Of a DNA stretch of 5,122 nt, positions 1 to 5,122 are shown piece by piece. Position 1 is the first letter of the stretch. Each line of letters opens with the position of its first letter. The stretch is taken from positions 1 through 5,122 of the forward strand of contig JABMQV010000317.1 in assembly GCA_013203065.1 (NCBI GenBank). Reading direction: 5' to 3'. The position numbers were made by a program, and so were the translations under genes. Under the pieces are notes generated by a model. That model saw only the letters and a list, made by a program, of their open reading frames with translations. It was not told the origin of the DNA and made no database searches. Origin of the DNA: Desulfobacteraceae bacterium (GTDB taxonomy: Bacteria > Desulfobacterota > DSM-4660 > Desulfatiglandales > Desulfatiglandaceae).

Positions 1-34
1 CCGCAAAATCTTTTTTATGCAAGATTTCTTGCGG
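1..34. repeat. Interrupted inverted repeat inside the CoxE-like gene
   Basis: Two 12-bp arms face each other: CCGCAA-AATCTT (1-12) and AAGATT (21-26) plus TTGCGG (29-34). The loop is 8 nt and there is a 2-nt bulge (27-28). It lies over codons for the conserved 'SPQEILHKKDFA' segment and begins at base 1, so it may extend further left. It could form an mRNA hairpin or be a coincidence of codon choice. Confidence 0.5.
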
Positions 35-424
35 ACTGTAAGACATGGCCGGAAGATCATGCCCGGCATGATCGGCCGCGCTCTCCCACTCACCGGGGAT
101 GATCAGGGGCAAAGACTTTTTTGCTTGAACGCGTCCTGTGGATTCAGATGAGTCAGGGGGGCCTTTCAGGCACCAAAACTCCTCAAAAACCGCGTCAAAA
201 ACGGCTATTTCCTCGGGCCGGCTCACATAATGGGCGCTGAACAAACCGTAAGCTTCTTCCCGATCCTCCAGCCGAACCCACCTGAGACCCCGCAGGGCAT
301 CCAGAGTGCGACCCAGAGTTACGGGCAACCCCCTCTCCTTGAGACGCTTGGCAAAATGCAAACTGTTGAGCACAAAATCCCCTGAGCGGCCCCGGTGATC
401 TGAAAGTGTTCCCGATTTCATCAT
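1..424 (-). CDS. CoxE-like VWA-domain protein, N-terminal part (3' end beyond window)
   Basis: The frame is open from the ATG at 424 to base 1, giving 141 visible residues with no stop, so the gene continues off the left edge. Visible motifs match the N-terminal region of the CoxE/VWA family. Residues 23-47 contain a helix followed by 'GLPVTLGRTLDALRGL', 68-84 read 'SRPEEIAVFDAVFEEFW', and 129-141 read 'YSPQEILHKKDFA', the motif that precedes the VWA domain. The VWA/MIDAS domain itself is not in the window; family members are about 400 residues. Two tandem ATG codons (424 and 421) are possible starts. The first overlaps the ATPase stop as ATGA, and a GGAG lies 11 nt upstream (436-439), so translational coupling is likely. 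In aerobic CO dehydrogenase clusters CoxE acts with the AAA+ ATPase CoxD in maturing the Mo/Cu site. A related role here is inference, since no target enzyme is visible. Confidence 0.85.
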   Translation of the reverse strand, partial: MMKSGTLSDHRGRSGDFVLNSLHFAKRLKERGLPVTLGRTLDALRGLRWVRLEDREEAYGLFSAHYVSRPEEIAVFDAVFEEFWCLKGPPDSSESTGRVQAKKSLPLIIPGEWESAADHAGHDLPAMSYSPQEILHKKDFA

Positions 425-1317
425 GACTGCAAGGTCTCCGCCCAGGAGAGGACCAAATTTTCCCTTTCAACCCGTTCCATGTCCTCCTGATACTTGAAGA
501 GACATCCCAGCGTCTCTTCCAAGGTCTCCGCGTCCAGACGGTCCCGGTTCAGCAGCAGCAGGGCATGGACCCAATCGAGGGTCTCTGCGACACCCGGTCT
601 CTTGTAAAAATTCATCTGCCGCAATTGCTGCATGAGGGTGCAGATCTTCAAGGCCAGTTCCTCGGCAATTTGGGGCACTTTGGTGGTCACGATCTCATAT
701 TCCTTTTCCAAGGAGGGGTAATGGATCCAGTGGTAAAGACAGCGCCTCTTGATGGCGTCATGGAGTTCGCGGGTTCGGTTGGAGGTAATGACGACAAGGG
801 GCTTGGTTTTTGCCTTCAGGGTACCGATTTCCGGTACCGTAATCTGAAACTCCGACAGGACCTCTAAAAGGAAGGCCTCAAACTCTTCGTCAGCCCTGTC
901 CAGTTCATCGATCAGCAGACATACATGCTTGTCGTCGGCTTCGCTGCTGATGGCTTCCAGAAGAGGCCTCCGGATGAGGTACTCTTCGTCAAAGATATTT
1001 TTGAGATCGTCAAGGCCCTCTTGGTGTGCCTCCGCCAACTTTATCCGAAGGATCTGTTTGGTGTAATTCCATTCGTAGACGGCCGTATTGGAGTCGAGGC
1101 CCTCATAACACTGCAATCGTATGAGGCGGCGGTCCAGGGCCTTGCTCAGGGCCTTGGCCAGCTCGGTTTTGCCCACCCCCGCTTCACCTTCTAAAAGCAG
1201 GGGCTTTTCCATCTGTGAGGCCAGGTAGATGACTGTCGCGAGCCGGCGATCGCAAATATATTTTTGTCTCTTGAGGGCCCGGAAGACCTCATTGATGGAT
1301 CGGAATCCCTTTTTCAT
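421..1317 (-). CDS. MoxR-family AAA+ ATPase, CoxD-like
   Basis: This is a complete 298-residue cytosolic ATPase, about the usual length for MoxR/CoxD proteins. The N-terminus (residues 1-43) is the typical CoxD-like leader ending in 'KPLLLE'. Walker A is GEAGVGKT at 44-51, Walker B is LLIDELDRAD at 134-143, sensor 1 is ITSN at 177-180, the arginine-finger region is AIKRRC at 188-193, and the sensor-2 region is KRPGVAETLDW at 239-249. All are intact, so the protein should hydrolyse ATP. CoxD-type ATPases work as chaperones with a VWA partner, remodelling or helping to metallate a client enzyme; in CO dehydrogenase CoxD is needed for maturation of the active site. The partner is probably the CoxE-like gene directly downstream, overlapped by 4 nt. 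The ribosome binding site is weak (GGCGG close to the ATG), but the start fits the family N-terminus. A 123-bp gap separates it from the HD gene, so it may have its own promoter. Confidence 0.93.
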   Translation of the reverse strand: MKKGFRSINEVFRALKRQKYICDRRLATVIYLASQMEKPLLLEGEAGVGKTELAKALSKALDRRLIRLQCYEGLDSNTAVYEWNYTKQILRIKLAEAHQEGLDDLKNIFDEEYLIRRPLLEAISSEADDKHVCLLIDELDRADEEFEAFLLEVLSEFQITVPEIGTLKAKTKPLVVITSNRTRELHDAIKRRCLYHWIHYPSLEKEYEIVTTKVPQIAEELALKICTLMQQLRQMNFYKRPGVAETLDWVHALLLLNRDRLDAETLEETLGCLFKYQEDMERVERENLVLSWAETLQS

Positions 1318-1440
1318 GGCAACCGCCGAATGATGGGGTGATAGTCAATGTTTTTACGTGTGGTCTTGTTTGGCACAACAAACACTCGAATCCACTTTTT
1401 CCCAAACGTTTTAATATATAATCGGGGTGGACGATCTAAG
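1318..1440. other. Intergenic gap between HD hydrolase and MoxR ATPase
   Basis: This 123-bp non-coding gap is the longest in the window. It holds an A+T-rich core at about 1411-1422, containing TATAAT on the plus strand (1417-1422) and TATATT on the minus strand (1418-1413), and a small imperfect palindrome at 1366-1381. No convincing -35 hexamer stands 16-18 nt upstream of the minus-strand -10-like element, and no hairpin plus T-tract terminates the HD gene. It may hold a promoter for the CoxD/CoxE pair, but the sequence alone does not prove this. Confidence 0.4.
1366..1381. promoter_or_regulatory. Operator-like imperfect palindrome
   Basis: The site reads TTGTT-N2-GC-N2-AACAA: two 5-bp inverted half-sites around a 6-bp centre with a symmetric GC. 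It sits about 50 bp upstream of the MoxR start, where a repressor or activator site could act on the ATPase/VWA pair. One short palindrome could arise by chance, and no regulator is encoded in the window. Confidence 0.2.
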
Positions 1441-2145
1441 TTAGAGACCGGGTTCTGCGCCCGTACCCGCCCCCTCCGGAATGGGTTTTTCCCAGAGATC
1501 CGACTCCTTCACCTGATAATCCGGCCGCTCCTGTTGAATCTCTTTCAGGGTCTGAGAGAGGAGTGACTTGACCTGTGCAAGTCTTCCCCCGTCCAGTTCT
1601 CTGCCCTTGCGCGTATAAAAACCTTTCTTCAGCTCTTTGGTCCTGTCGGGGACCTCCCTTTTCAAAAAATCTTCAACCGTCTCCTCAAATTCGCAGACGA
1701 TCTTGCCCCCCCAAATGAGATAGACCAGCCCTGATTTTTCAAGGACGTCGGCGTCGTAGAGTATCTTGGCCTCAAGGGTTTCCGGCAATTCAGCCTTCCC
1801 TTTGTGGGCGCGAATGCAGTGGGAGATGGCCTTAATGGTTGTTTTTCCGTAACCGAGGTCTACCAGCAACTTCTCCGCCAGGAGCGCACCGGCCACATCA
1901 TGTCCCACATGTTCAAAGCTGGGATCGGAAAAACCGATGTCGTGTAACAAAACACTGGGGATCAGGATGCTGTAGTCAACCGGCCCTTCATCGGTTCCTA
2001 TTGCCAAGGCCCGGTAAAGATCCCGCAAAACATGATTAAAGTTGTGATGGTACCGATTCTCTTTGCCGTAGATCCGGCGGGCAGCTGAGTAAACACGTAA
2101 GATCTTCGGGTCATTTCGGGCATATTCATCCAGGGTGTGTCTCAT
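1441..2145 (-). CDS. HD-superfamily metal-dependent phosphohydrolase
   Basis: This complete 234-residue soluble protein has the full HD signature: His37 in 'YHHNFNHV', the His68-Asp69 pair in 'LLHDIG', His109 and His114 in 'ISHCIRAH', and Asp131/Asp133 in 'YDADVLEK'. These ligands would bind one or two divalent metals. The overall pattern resembles the uncharacterised COG1418-type HD hydrolases, which probably act on phosphoesters or nucleotides; the substrate cannot be read from sequence. The HD fold ends near residue 140 and is followed by a charged helical region. The last 15 or so residues (rich in G, E and P) look disordered. The start ATG overlaps the upstream UPF0261 stop as ATGA, and AAGGA lies 12 nt upstream, which is long and suggests translational coupling. 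Stop is TAA at 1441-1443. It is probably co-expressed with the UPF0261 protein. Confidence 0.88.
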   Translation of the reverse strand: MRHTLDEYARNDPKILRVYSAARRIYGKENRYHHNFNHVLRDLYRALAIGTDEGPVDYSILIPSVLLHDIGFSDPSFEHVGHDVAGALLAEKLLVDLGYGKTTIKAISHCIRAHKGKAELPETLEAKILYDADVLEKSGLVYLIWGGKIVCEFEETVEDFLKREVPDRTKELKKGFYTRKGRELDGGRLAQVKSLLSQTLKEIQQERPDYQVKESDLWEKPIPEGAGTGAEPGL

Positions 2146-3422
2146 GGTTTTACGTTGTCCTTCTCGGTTTCGGCCCTCTTTAACAAGGCCTCAAAGACAG
2201 ACACAATTTCCGACACAAACGGCGGGTCGTTTATATGGTTGTCGAACTCGTACAGAGGAATCCCTGGTTTGAGGTTCGCCCGGAGGGTGTCCACAAAGGC
2301 TTGATCCGCTTTCAAATCCCGGAAATGAAGCCCGTCGCGATTGTAAAATGAAAACCCACCTTTTGGGATTACCACGGTTACGAGGCCCCGGGATTGGTTA
2401 AGACGTTCGGCCATCACTGTTGCCAAACGGATCATTTGCTGCGCATTTACACGCACCAGTGTTATATGTGGATTATGGGGGACAGAGGGTTGTGATCGAT
2501 ACGCCTGCGGGATTGTCTCCGGTTCGCGCAAGGTAATGACATCAATTGCGCCTGGGGTCACAAGCCGGGGAATACCCTTTAGCCCCCCTGCCAGAAGACG
2601 TTCAGGACCCCCCGCATGGATTCCCCCAAAGATTTCATCGGTGAGTTCGTGGGTGGTCAGGTCAAATAGGGCATCCAGACCGCCTTCCACGGCCAACTCC
2701 TCCATGGCCTTTCCGCCGGTACCGTTGGAATGAAAGGCGAATACCTCATACCCCTTCTCCTCAAGCAAGGTCTTGATGGGCAGTCCGACAGGGGTAGTTT
2801 GTCCATAGATGGTGATCCCCACTCTCGGTTTTTGGGTCTCTTTCTCCAGTAGCTTGACACCGGCCATCCCCACCACCGCCCCCACAGCATTTGCCAATAC
2901 ACGTTTCGTCAGGGAGTTGAGACCCAGTATATCAACCACCGAATGCATGATGGTGAGGTCCCGGGTCCCCGTATAGATGCCAAAAGGGGTTTGACCCGAG
3001 GCCACCGTGGAGACCATCATCTTTGGAACCCCCAGGGGCAGGGCCCGCATGGCAAACGTGCAAATCTCGGTCCCCTGGGCGCCGCCAAGGCCCAGTACCC
3101 CCCGGATCCGACCCTCGTTGTAGAGTCGTTTCAGGATTCGGGCAGATCCTTTGGACATGGCCCGGATTCCCCGGCTGCGGGTATCCTTCTCGGCACTCCG
3201 TGAGACCAGTGCTCCTCTGTCTTCCCCTCCCTCTCTTGCGATTTCATCTCCCGAAAAATCAGGATGGGGGGCGGCAGGGTTTTTCCGGTCGAGAATACCC
3301 GTATCCAAAACCATTGTCGTGTAACCGGTATTCTCAATACGGGACTTTACAAAAGCCGCTTCTGGTCCTTTTGTGTCCAGTGTGGCGATTATTGCAATGG
3401 CTTTATCGTGCTTCCGGGTCAT
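2142..3422 (-). CDS. Tm-1-like ATP-binding domain protein (UPF0261 family)
   Basis: This is a complete protein of 426 residues, close to the family norm of about 400. The N-terminal domain begins 'KAIAIIATLDTKG' (7-19), with 'GVLGLGGAQGTE' at 108-119 and 'GTRDLTIMHSVVDILGLN' at 152-169. The C-terminal domain has 'GQTTPVG' (207-213), 'HSNGTGGKAMEELA' (231-244), 'TPGAIDV' (289-295) and 'HINDPPF' (396-402). These are the conserved blocks of the UPF0261/Tm-1-like family, whose plant member Tm-1 binds ATP and inhibits tobamovirus replication. The bacterial function is unknown; members often sit in catabolic operons. The chosen start (ATG 3422) puts family homology at residue 7 and has a TAAGG Shine-Dalgarno 6 nt upstream. 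The frame stays open to an ATG at 3545, but that 41-residue extension is basic, lies wholly over the creatininase gene and lacks family character. The gap to the creatininase stop is 13 nt, and the 3' end overlaps the HD start by 4 nt. Confidence 0.9.
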   Translation of the reverse strand: MTRKHDKAIAIIATLDTKGPEAAFVKSRIENTGYTTMVLDTGILDRKNPAAPHPDFSGDEIAREGGEDRGALVSRSAEKDTRSRGIRAMSKGSARILKRLYNEGRIRGVLGLGGAQGTEICTFAMRALPLGVPKMMVSTVASGQTPFGIYTGTRDLTIMHSVVDILGLNSLTKRVLANAVGAVVGMAGVKLLEKETQKPRVGITIYGQTTPVGLPIKTLLEEKGYEVFAFHSNGTGGKAMEELAVEGGLDALFDLTTHELTDEIFGGIHAGGPERLLAGGLKGIPRLVTPGAIDVITLREPETIPQAYRSQPSVPHNPHITLVRVNAQQMIRLATVMAERLNQSRGLVTVVIPKGGFSFYNRDGLHFRDLKADQAFVDTLRANLKPGIPLYEFDNHINDPPFVSEIVSVFEALLKRAETEKDNVKP

Positions 3423-3428
3423 GATATA

Positions 3429-3433
3429 CCTTA
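3429..3433 (-). promoter_or_regulatory. Shine-Dalgarno of the UPF0261 gene (fixes its start)
   Basis: On the minus strand TAAGG stands 6 nt before the ATG at 3422, within the 13-nt gap after the creatininase TAA (3438-3436). It supports the 426-residue start over the longer frame. Confidence 0.65.
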
Positions 3434-3435
3434 CT

Positions 3436-4365
3436 TTACATGGGCCTGAAGGTCCTGTTCCAGTAATCCCTGTTCTTGACTTCCACTTTGATTTTCTTAA
3501 CCTCTTCGATAAACTCGGCCATAATCTCCGCTTTCTTGTAAACAATTCGCTTTCCCTTCTCTGCTGATGCCCGAAAAGGGTTGCCCGGGTTACCGATCAG
3601 GCCCGTATCACTGTACTCCTGATGATCCATCGGAACCCATGCCACATCAAGCCCATTCATGGTGAGATAAGGGGATCCATTTGCTTTTGTGAATTTATCA
3701 CTGACATCCGTGATCCATTTTGGCGGATGAGTATAATCCTTGTCCGTCCTGTCGAGATGAACAATTTTCTTTCCGTACAATTGCTCAAAATATAAACACT
3801 CAGCTGCTTCCACCTCGCTACCGTGCCAACCGGGCGCCTCTTCCGGAGGATTTTCCAAAATATCGGTGTCCTTAAAAAGCCCCGGCACCGCCTCTGCATC
3901 ATTCCGATAGCAGCATACGAATGCCCCTGTCTCATATCGCAAAGCCCTCAGAGCAGGGTCCACCGCCTTCATATTGGAGGTGTGGCCTGTGGCAAATATC
4001 AACTTGTTAAATCCGTTGTGTATGAGCGAGCGCCCTATATCATACAAAACATTCTGATAGGTTGCCGCACTCAGGGTAACGGTTCCCGATCCCACGCCGG
4101 GTGGGTGAAGATGCTGTGGAGAATACCCAATGGGGATGAGCTGGTAATAGGGGACATTCGCCTTCTCTGCGGCTATCTGACAAGGCAGCTCCGTAGCGAT
4201 ACTGTCCGTGCAGACAGGGCAATGCCTTCCATGCTGCTCGGTGCTTCCCAGAGGGATGAGTATGATGTCCGTCTCTTCTAACCACTCCCTCACTTCCAAG
4301 TATCCGCACCTGAAAAGATTATAAATCTTTTCCTCTGTGATCTCTTTTTTTTCTTCCCATTCCAT
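3436..4365 (-). CDS. Creatininase-family metal-dependent amidohydrolase
   Basis: This complete 309-residue protein is somewhat longer than creatininase (about 260), with extra sequence at both ends. The first metal-binding block is 'IPLGSTEQHG' (37-46), giving Glu43 and His45, followed by Asp54 in 'CTD'. Next come 'HPPGVGSGTVTLS' (87-99), 'ATGHTSN' (125-131) with His128, and 'WHGSEVEAAE' (180-189) with the conserved His181 and Glu184. These match the creatininase superfamily, which hydrolyses cyclic or linear C-N amide bonds at a dinuclear metal site. The usual creatininase block HYEN is replaced by HTSN, so Glu122 of Pseudomonas creatininase is missing, as in the GHGGN-type members such as formamidopyrimidine deformylases. 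It is therefore unlikely to be a true creatininase, and the substrate is unknown. It has no signal peptide. It follows the HisD-like gene after 105 bp, has a strong AAGGAGG site, and leads directly into the UPF0261 gene. Confidence 0.9.
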   Translation of the reverse strand: MEWEEKKEITEEKIYNLFRCGYLEVREWLEETDIILIPLGSTEQHGRHCPVCTDSIATELPCQIAAEKANVPYYQLIPIGYSPQHLHPPGVGSGTVTLSAATYQNVLYDIGRSLIHNGFNKLIFATGHTSNMKAVDPALRALRYETGAFVCCYRNDAEAVPGLFKDTDILENPPEEAPGWHGSEVEAAECLYFEQLYGKKIVHLDRTDKDYTHPPKWITDVSDKFTKANGSPYLTMNGLDVAWVPMDHQEYSDTGLIGNPGNPFRASAEKGKRIVYKKAEIMAEFIEEVKKIKVEVKNRDYWNRTFRPM

Positions 4366-4372
4366 AAATACG

Positions 4373-4379
4373 CCTCCTT
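4373..4379 (-). promoter_or_regulatory. Strong Shine-Dalgarno of the creatininase-family gene
   Basis: On the minus strand AAGGAGG lies 7 nt before the ATG at 4365, at nearly ideal spacing. It follows a run of A residues (rc of the T run at 4378-4385). It is by far the best ribosome binding site in the window and suggests high, independent translation initiation here. Confidence 0.85.
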
Positions 4380-4396
4380 TTTTTTGTAAATATCCG

Positions 4397-4431
4397 GGCC
4401 CGTCCAGGGTCCCCCTATACGGGGGAGGGCC
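4397..4431 (-). promoter_or_regulatory. GC-rich stem-loop in the HisD-like/creatininase gap
   Basis: The inner stem is TCCCCC (4410-4415) pairing with GGGGGA (4421-4426) around a 5-nt loop. An outer stem pairs GGCCC (4397-4401) with GGGCC (4427-4431), leaving an 8-nt one-sided bulge at 4402-4409. In the transcript direction the structure is followed by A-rich rather than T-rich sequence, so it is not a standard intrinsic terminator. It could stabilise or separate mRNA segments, pause polymerase, or be a Rho-resistant boundary between the dehydrogenase and the downstream genes. Confidence 0.5.
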
Positions 4432-4470
4432 AGGTTTTCCATGCCAAAAGAAAAATACTCACCAAAAGAC

Positions 4471-5122
4471 TTATAACTTGTTGGTCAGCCGAATGAGAGC
4501 TGCCCGTCGATGGGCGTCCATGCCCTCGAATTCTGACTGCCTCACGGAGTAAGGAGCCAGTTCCTTCACCCCCTGCTCATCAACCCATTGATGGGTGATG
4601 ACCTTCAAAAAGTTTCCTACCCAGAGTCCGCCTGTGTATCGGGCACCCCTCTGAGTGGGAAGAATGTGGTTTGTCCCCGCCACCTTATCTGCAAACACTT
4701 CTGCGGCGGTCTCCCCTAAAAAGAGCGAACCATAGGATGTCAACATGGGAAGGAGGGATTTCGGATCCCTCGTGTGAACCTCCAGGTGTTCCGGCGCATA
4801 CTCGTTGGCGTAGTTCGCTGCGTCTTCCAGTGTCGGAACCACCAGGATAATCCCCTTATCCTCCCAGGAGCTCCTCGCTACCGCTTCGGTCTTGAGATCT
4901 GCAAGTTGACGTTCGACTTCAGAACCCACATCCTCCCCCAAGGACTCCGAGGTAGTGACCAGTGCACCTCTTGCCTGCGGATCATGCTCGCACTGGGCCA
5001 GGAGGTCTGCGGCGATGTAGTCGGCACGGCCTGTCTCGTCGGCGATAATCATGCATTCGCTGGGCCCTGCCAAAAAATCAATACCCACCTTGCCGAATAC
5101 CTGTCGCTTTGCTTCCATGACA
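4471..5122 (-). CDS. hisD: Histidinol dehydrogenase-family protein, C-terminal half (5' end beyond window)
   Basis: The frame is open through the right edge; the codon before the ATG at 5118 reads Val, continuing the family block 'VMEAKRQVFG', so that Met is internal. About 216 of an expected 430 or so residues are visible. Counting from that Met, the HisD signature runs from 'IDFLAGPSE' (13-21) to 'LLAQCEHD' (39-46). Putative zinc ligands are Gln42, His45, Asp144 and His203 ('FEGMDAH'), the catalytic pair is Glu110-His111 ('APEHLEV'), and His151 lies in 'GTNHILPT'. HisD catalyses the NAD-dependent four-electron oxidation of histidinol to histidine. The segment 'RYTGGLWVGNFLKVITHQW' (160-178) differs from the usual ARFSSGLSV-type motif. 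It resembles HisD paralogs that oxidise other alcohols, such as the sulfopropanediol dehydrogenase HpsN, and the absence of his genes nearby agrees. The symbol denotes the family; the substrate is uncertain. Stop is TAA at 4471-4473. Confidence 0.9.
   Translation of the reverse strand, partial: VMEAKRQVFGKVGIDFLAGPSECMIIADETGRADYIAADLLAQCEHDPQARGALVTTSESLGEDVGSEVERQLADLKTEAVARSSWEDKGIILVVPTLEDAANYANEYAPEHLEVHTRDPKSLLPMLTSYGSLFLGETAAEVFADKVAGTNHILPTQRGARYTGGLWVGNFLKVITHQWVDEQGVKELAPYSVRQSEFEGMDAHRRAALIRLTNKL

Noticed and set aside
195..470. Minus-strand 91-residue frame across the ATPase/VWA junction
   Set aside because: It overlaps both real genes in another frame and has low-complexity Gly/Ser/Arg-rich sequence with no recognisable motif.
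565..1194. Plus-strand frames opposite the ATPase gene
   Set aside because: They mirror a well-supported AAA+ gene and have no family motifs or convincing ribosome binding sites; the same applies to the other plus-strand frames, including that at 1348-1566.
421..3422. An antiviral defence island (Tm-1-like, HD and MoxR/VWA proteins together)
   Set aside because: Tm-1 antiviral action is known only for the plant protein, the HD protein is a stand-alone metabolic type, and the ATPase/VWA pair matches the CoxD/CoxE branch; there is no nuclease, protease or other effector.
3423..3545. A 41-residue N-terminal extension of the UPF0261 protein starting at ATG 3545
   Set aside because: It lies wholly over the creatininase coding sequence in another frame, is rich in Arg/Lys with no family similarity, and the ATG at 3422 has a well-placed TAAGG and family homology almost at once.
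4390..4440. Intrinsic terminator after the HisD-like gene
   Set aside because: The stem-loop is real, but on the transcribed strand it is followed by ATATTTAC and A residues, not a T run; the plus-strand reading has only four T after it and no gene to terminate.
4471..5118. Treating Met at 5118 as the true start of the HisD-like gene
   Set aside because: The preceding codon is in frame (Val) and continues a conserved HisD block, and the N-terminal nucleotide-binding half of the family would be missing; the gene is cut by the window edge.
4471..5122. A histidine biosynthesis operon
   Set aside because: No other his gene is present, the downstream genes are unrelated to histidine synthesis, and the C-terminal motif differs from biosynthetic HisD.
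1..5122. CRISPR arrays, tRNA or rRNA genes, insertion sequences
   Set aside because: No regularly spaced repeats, cloverleaf-like stretch, transposase motif or flanking terminal repeats were seen on reading both strands.

Overview
The window is one co-directional stretch of six genes, all on the minus strand, so transcription runs from base 5122 towards base 1. It looks like a bacterial chromosomal operon. Base composition is moderate, a little above 50% G+C by eye, and spacing is tight: two ATGA start/stop overlaps and one 13-nt gap. The gene content and protein style (CoxD/CoxE-like pair, Tm-1-like protein, HisD paralog) fit an environmental proteobacterium or Desulfobacterota-type organism. 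That placement is a low-confidence guess because the window holds no phylogenetic marker.

Layout in transcription order. (1) The C-terminal half of a histidinol-dehydrogenase-family protein (4471-5122, cut by the right edge). All zinc and catalytic residues expected in this part are present, but its C-terminal motif resembles catabolic HisD paralogs more than biosynthetic HisD. (2) A 105-bp gap with a GC-rich stem-loop and a very strong Shine-Dalgarno sequence. (3) A creatininase-family metal-dependent amidohydrolase (3436-4365). (4) A Tm-1-like ATP-binding/UPF0261 protein (2142-3422; the longest possible ORF begins too far upstream). (5) A small HD-superfamily phosphohydrolase (1441-2145) that starts inside the stop codon of gene 4. 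(6) A 123-bp gap with no gene. (7) A MoxR/CoxD-like AAA+ ATPase (421-1317). (8) The N-terminal third of a CoxE-like VWA protein (1-424, cut by the left edge), which starts inside the stop codon of the ATPase gene.

How they may work together (inference). The first block (HisD-like dehydrogenase, creatininase-like amidohydrolase, UPF0261, HD hydrolase) looks like a small-molecule catabolic or modification cassette: an NAD-dependent alcohol oxidation, a cyclic-amide hydrolysis and two poorly understood nucleotide-related proteins. The second block is a CoxD/CoxE-type AAA+ ATPase plus VWA pair, which in characterised relatives matures the metal site of a molybdenum hydroxylase. No molybdenum hydroxylase subunit lies in the window, so a link to one would have to be found in the flanks. 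No RNA gene, mobile element, CRISPR array or tRNA was seen.
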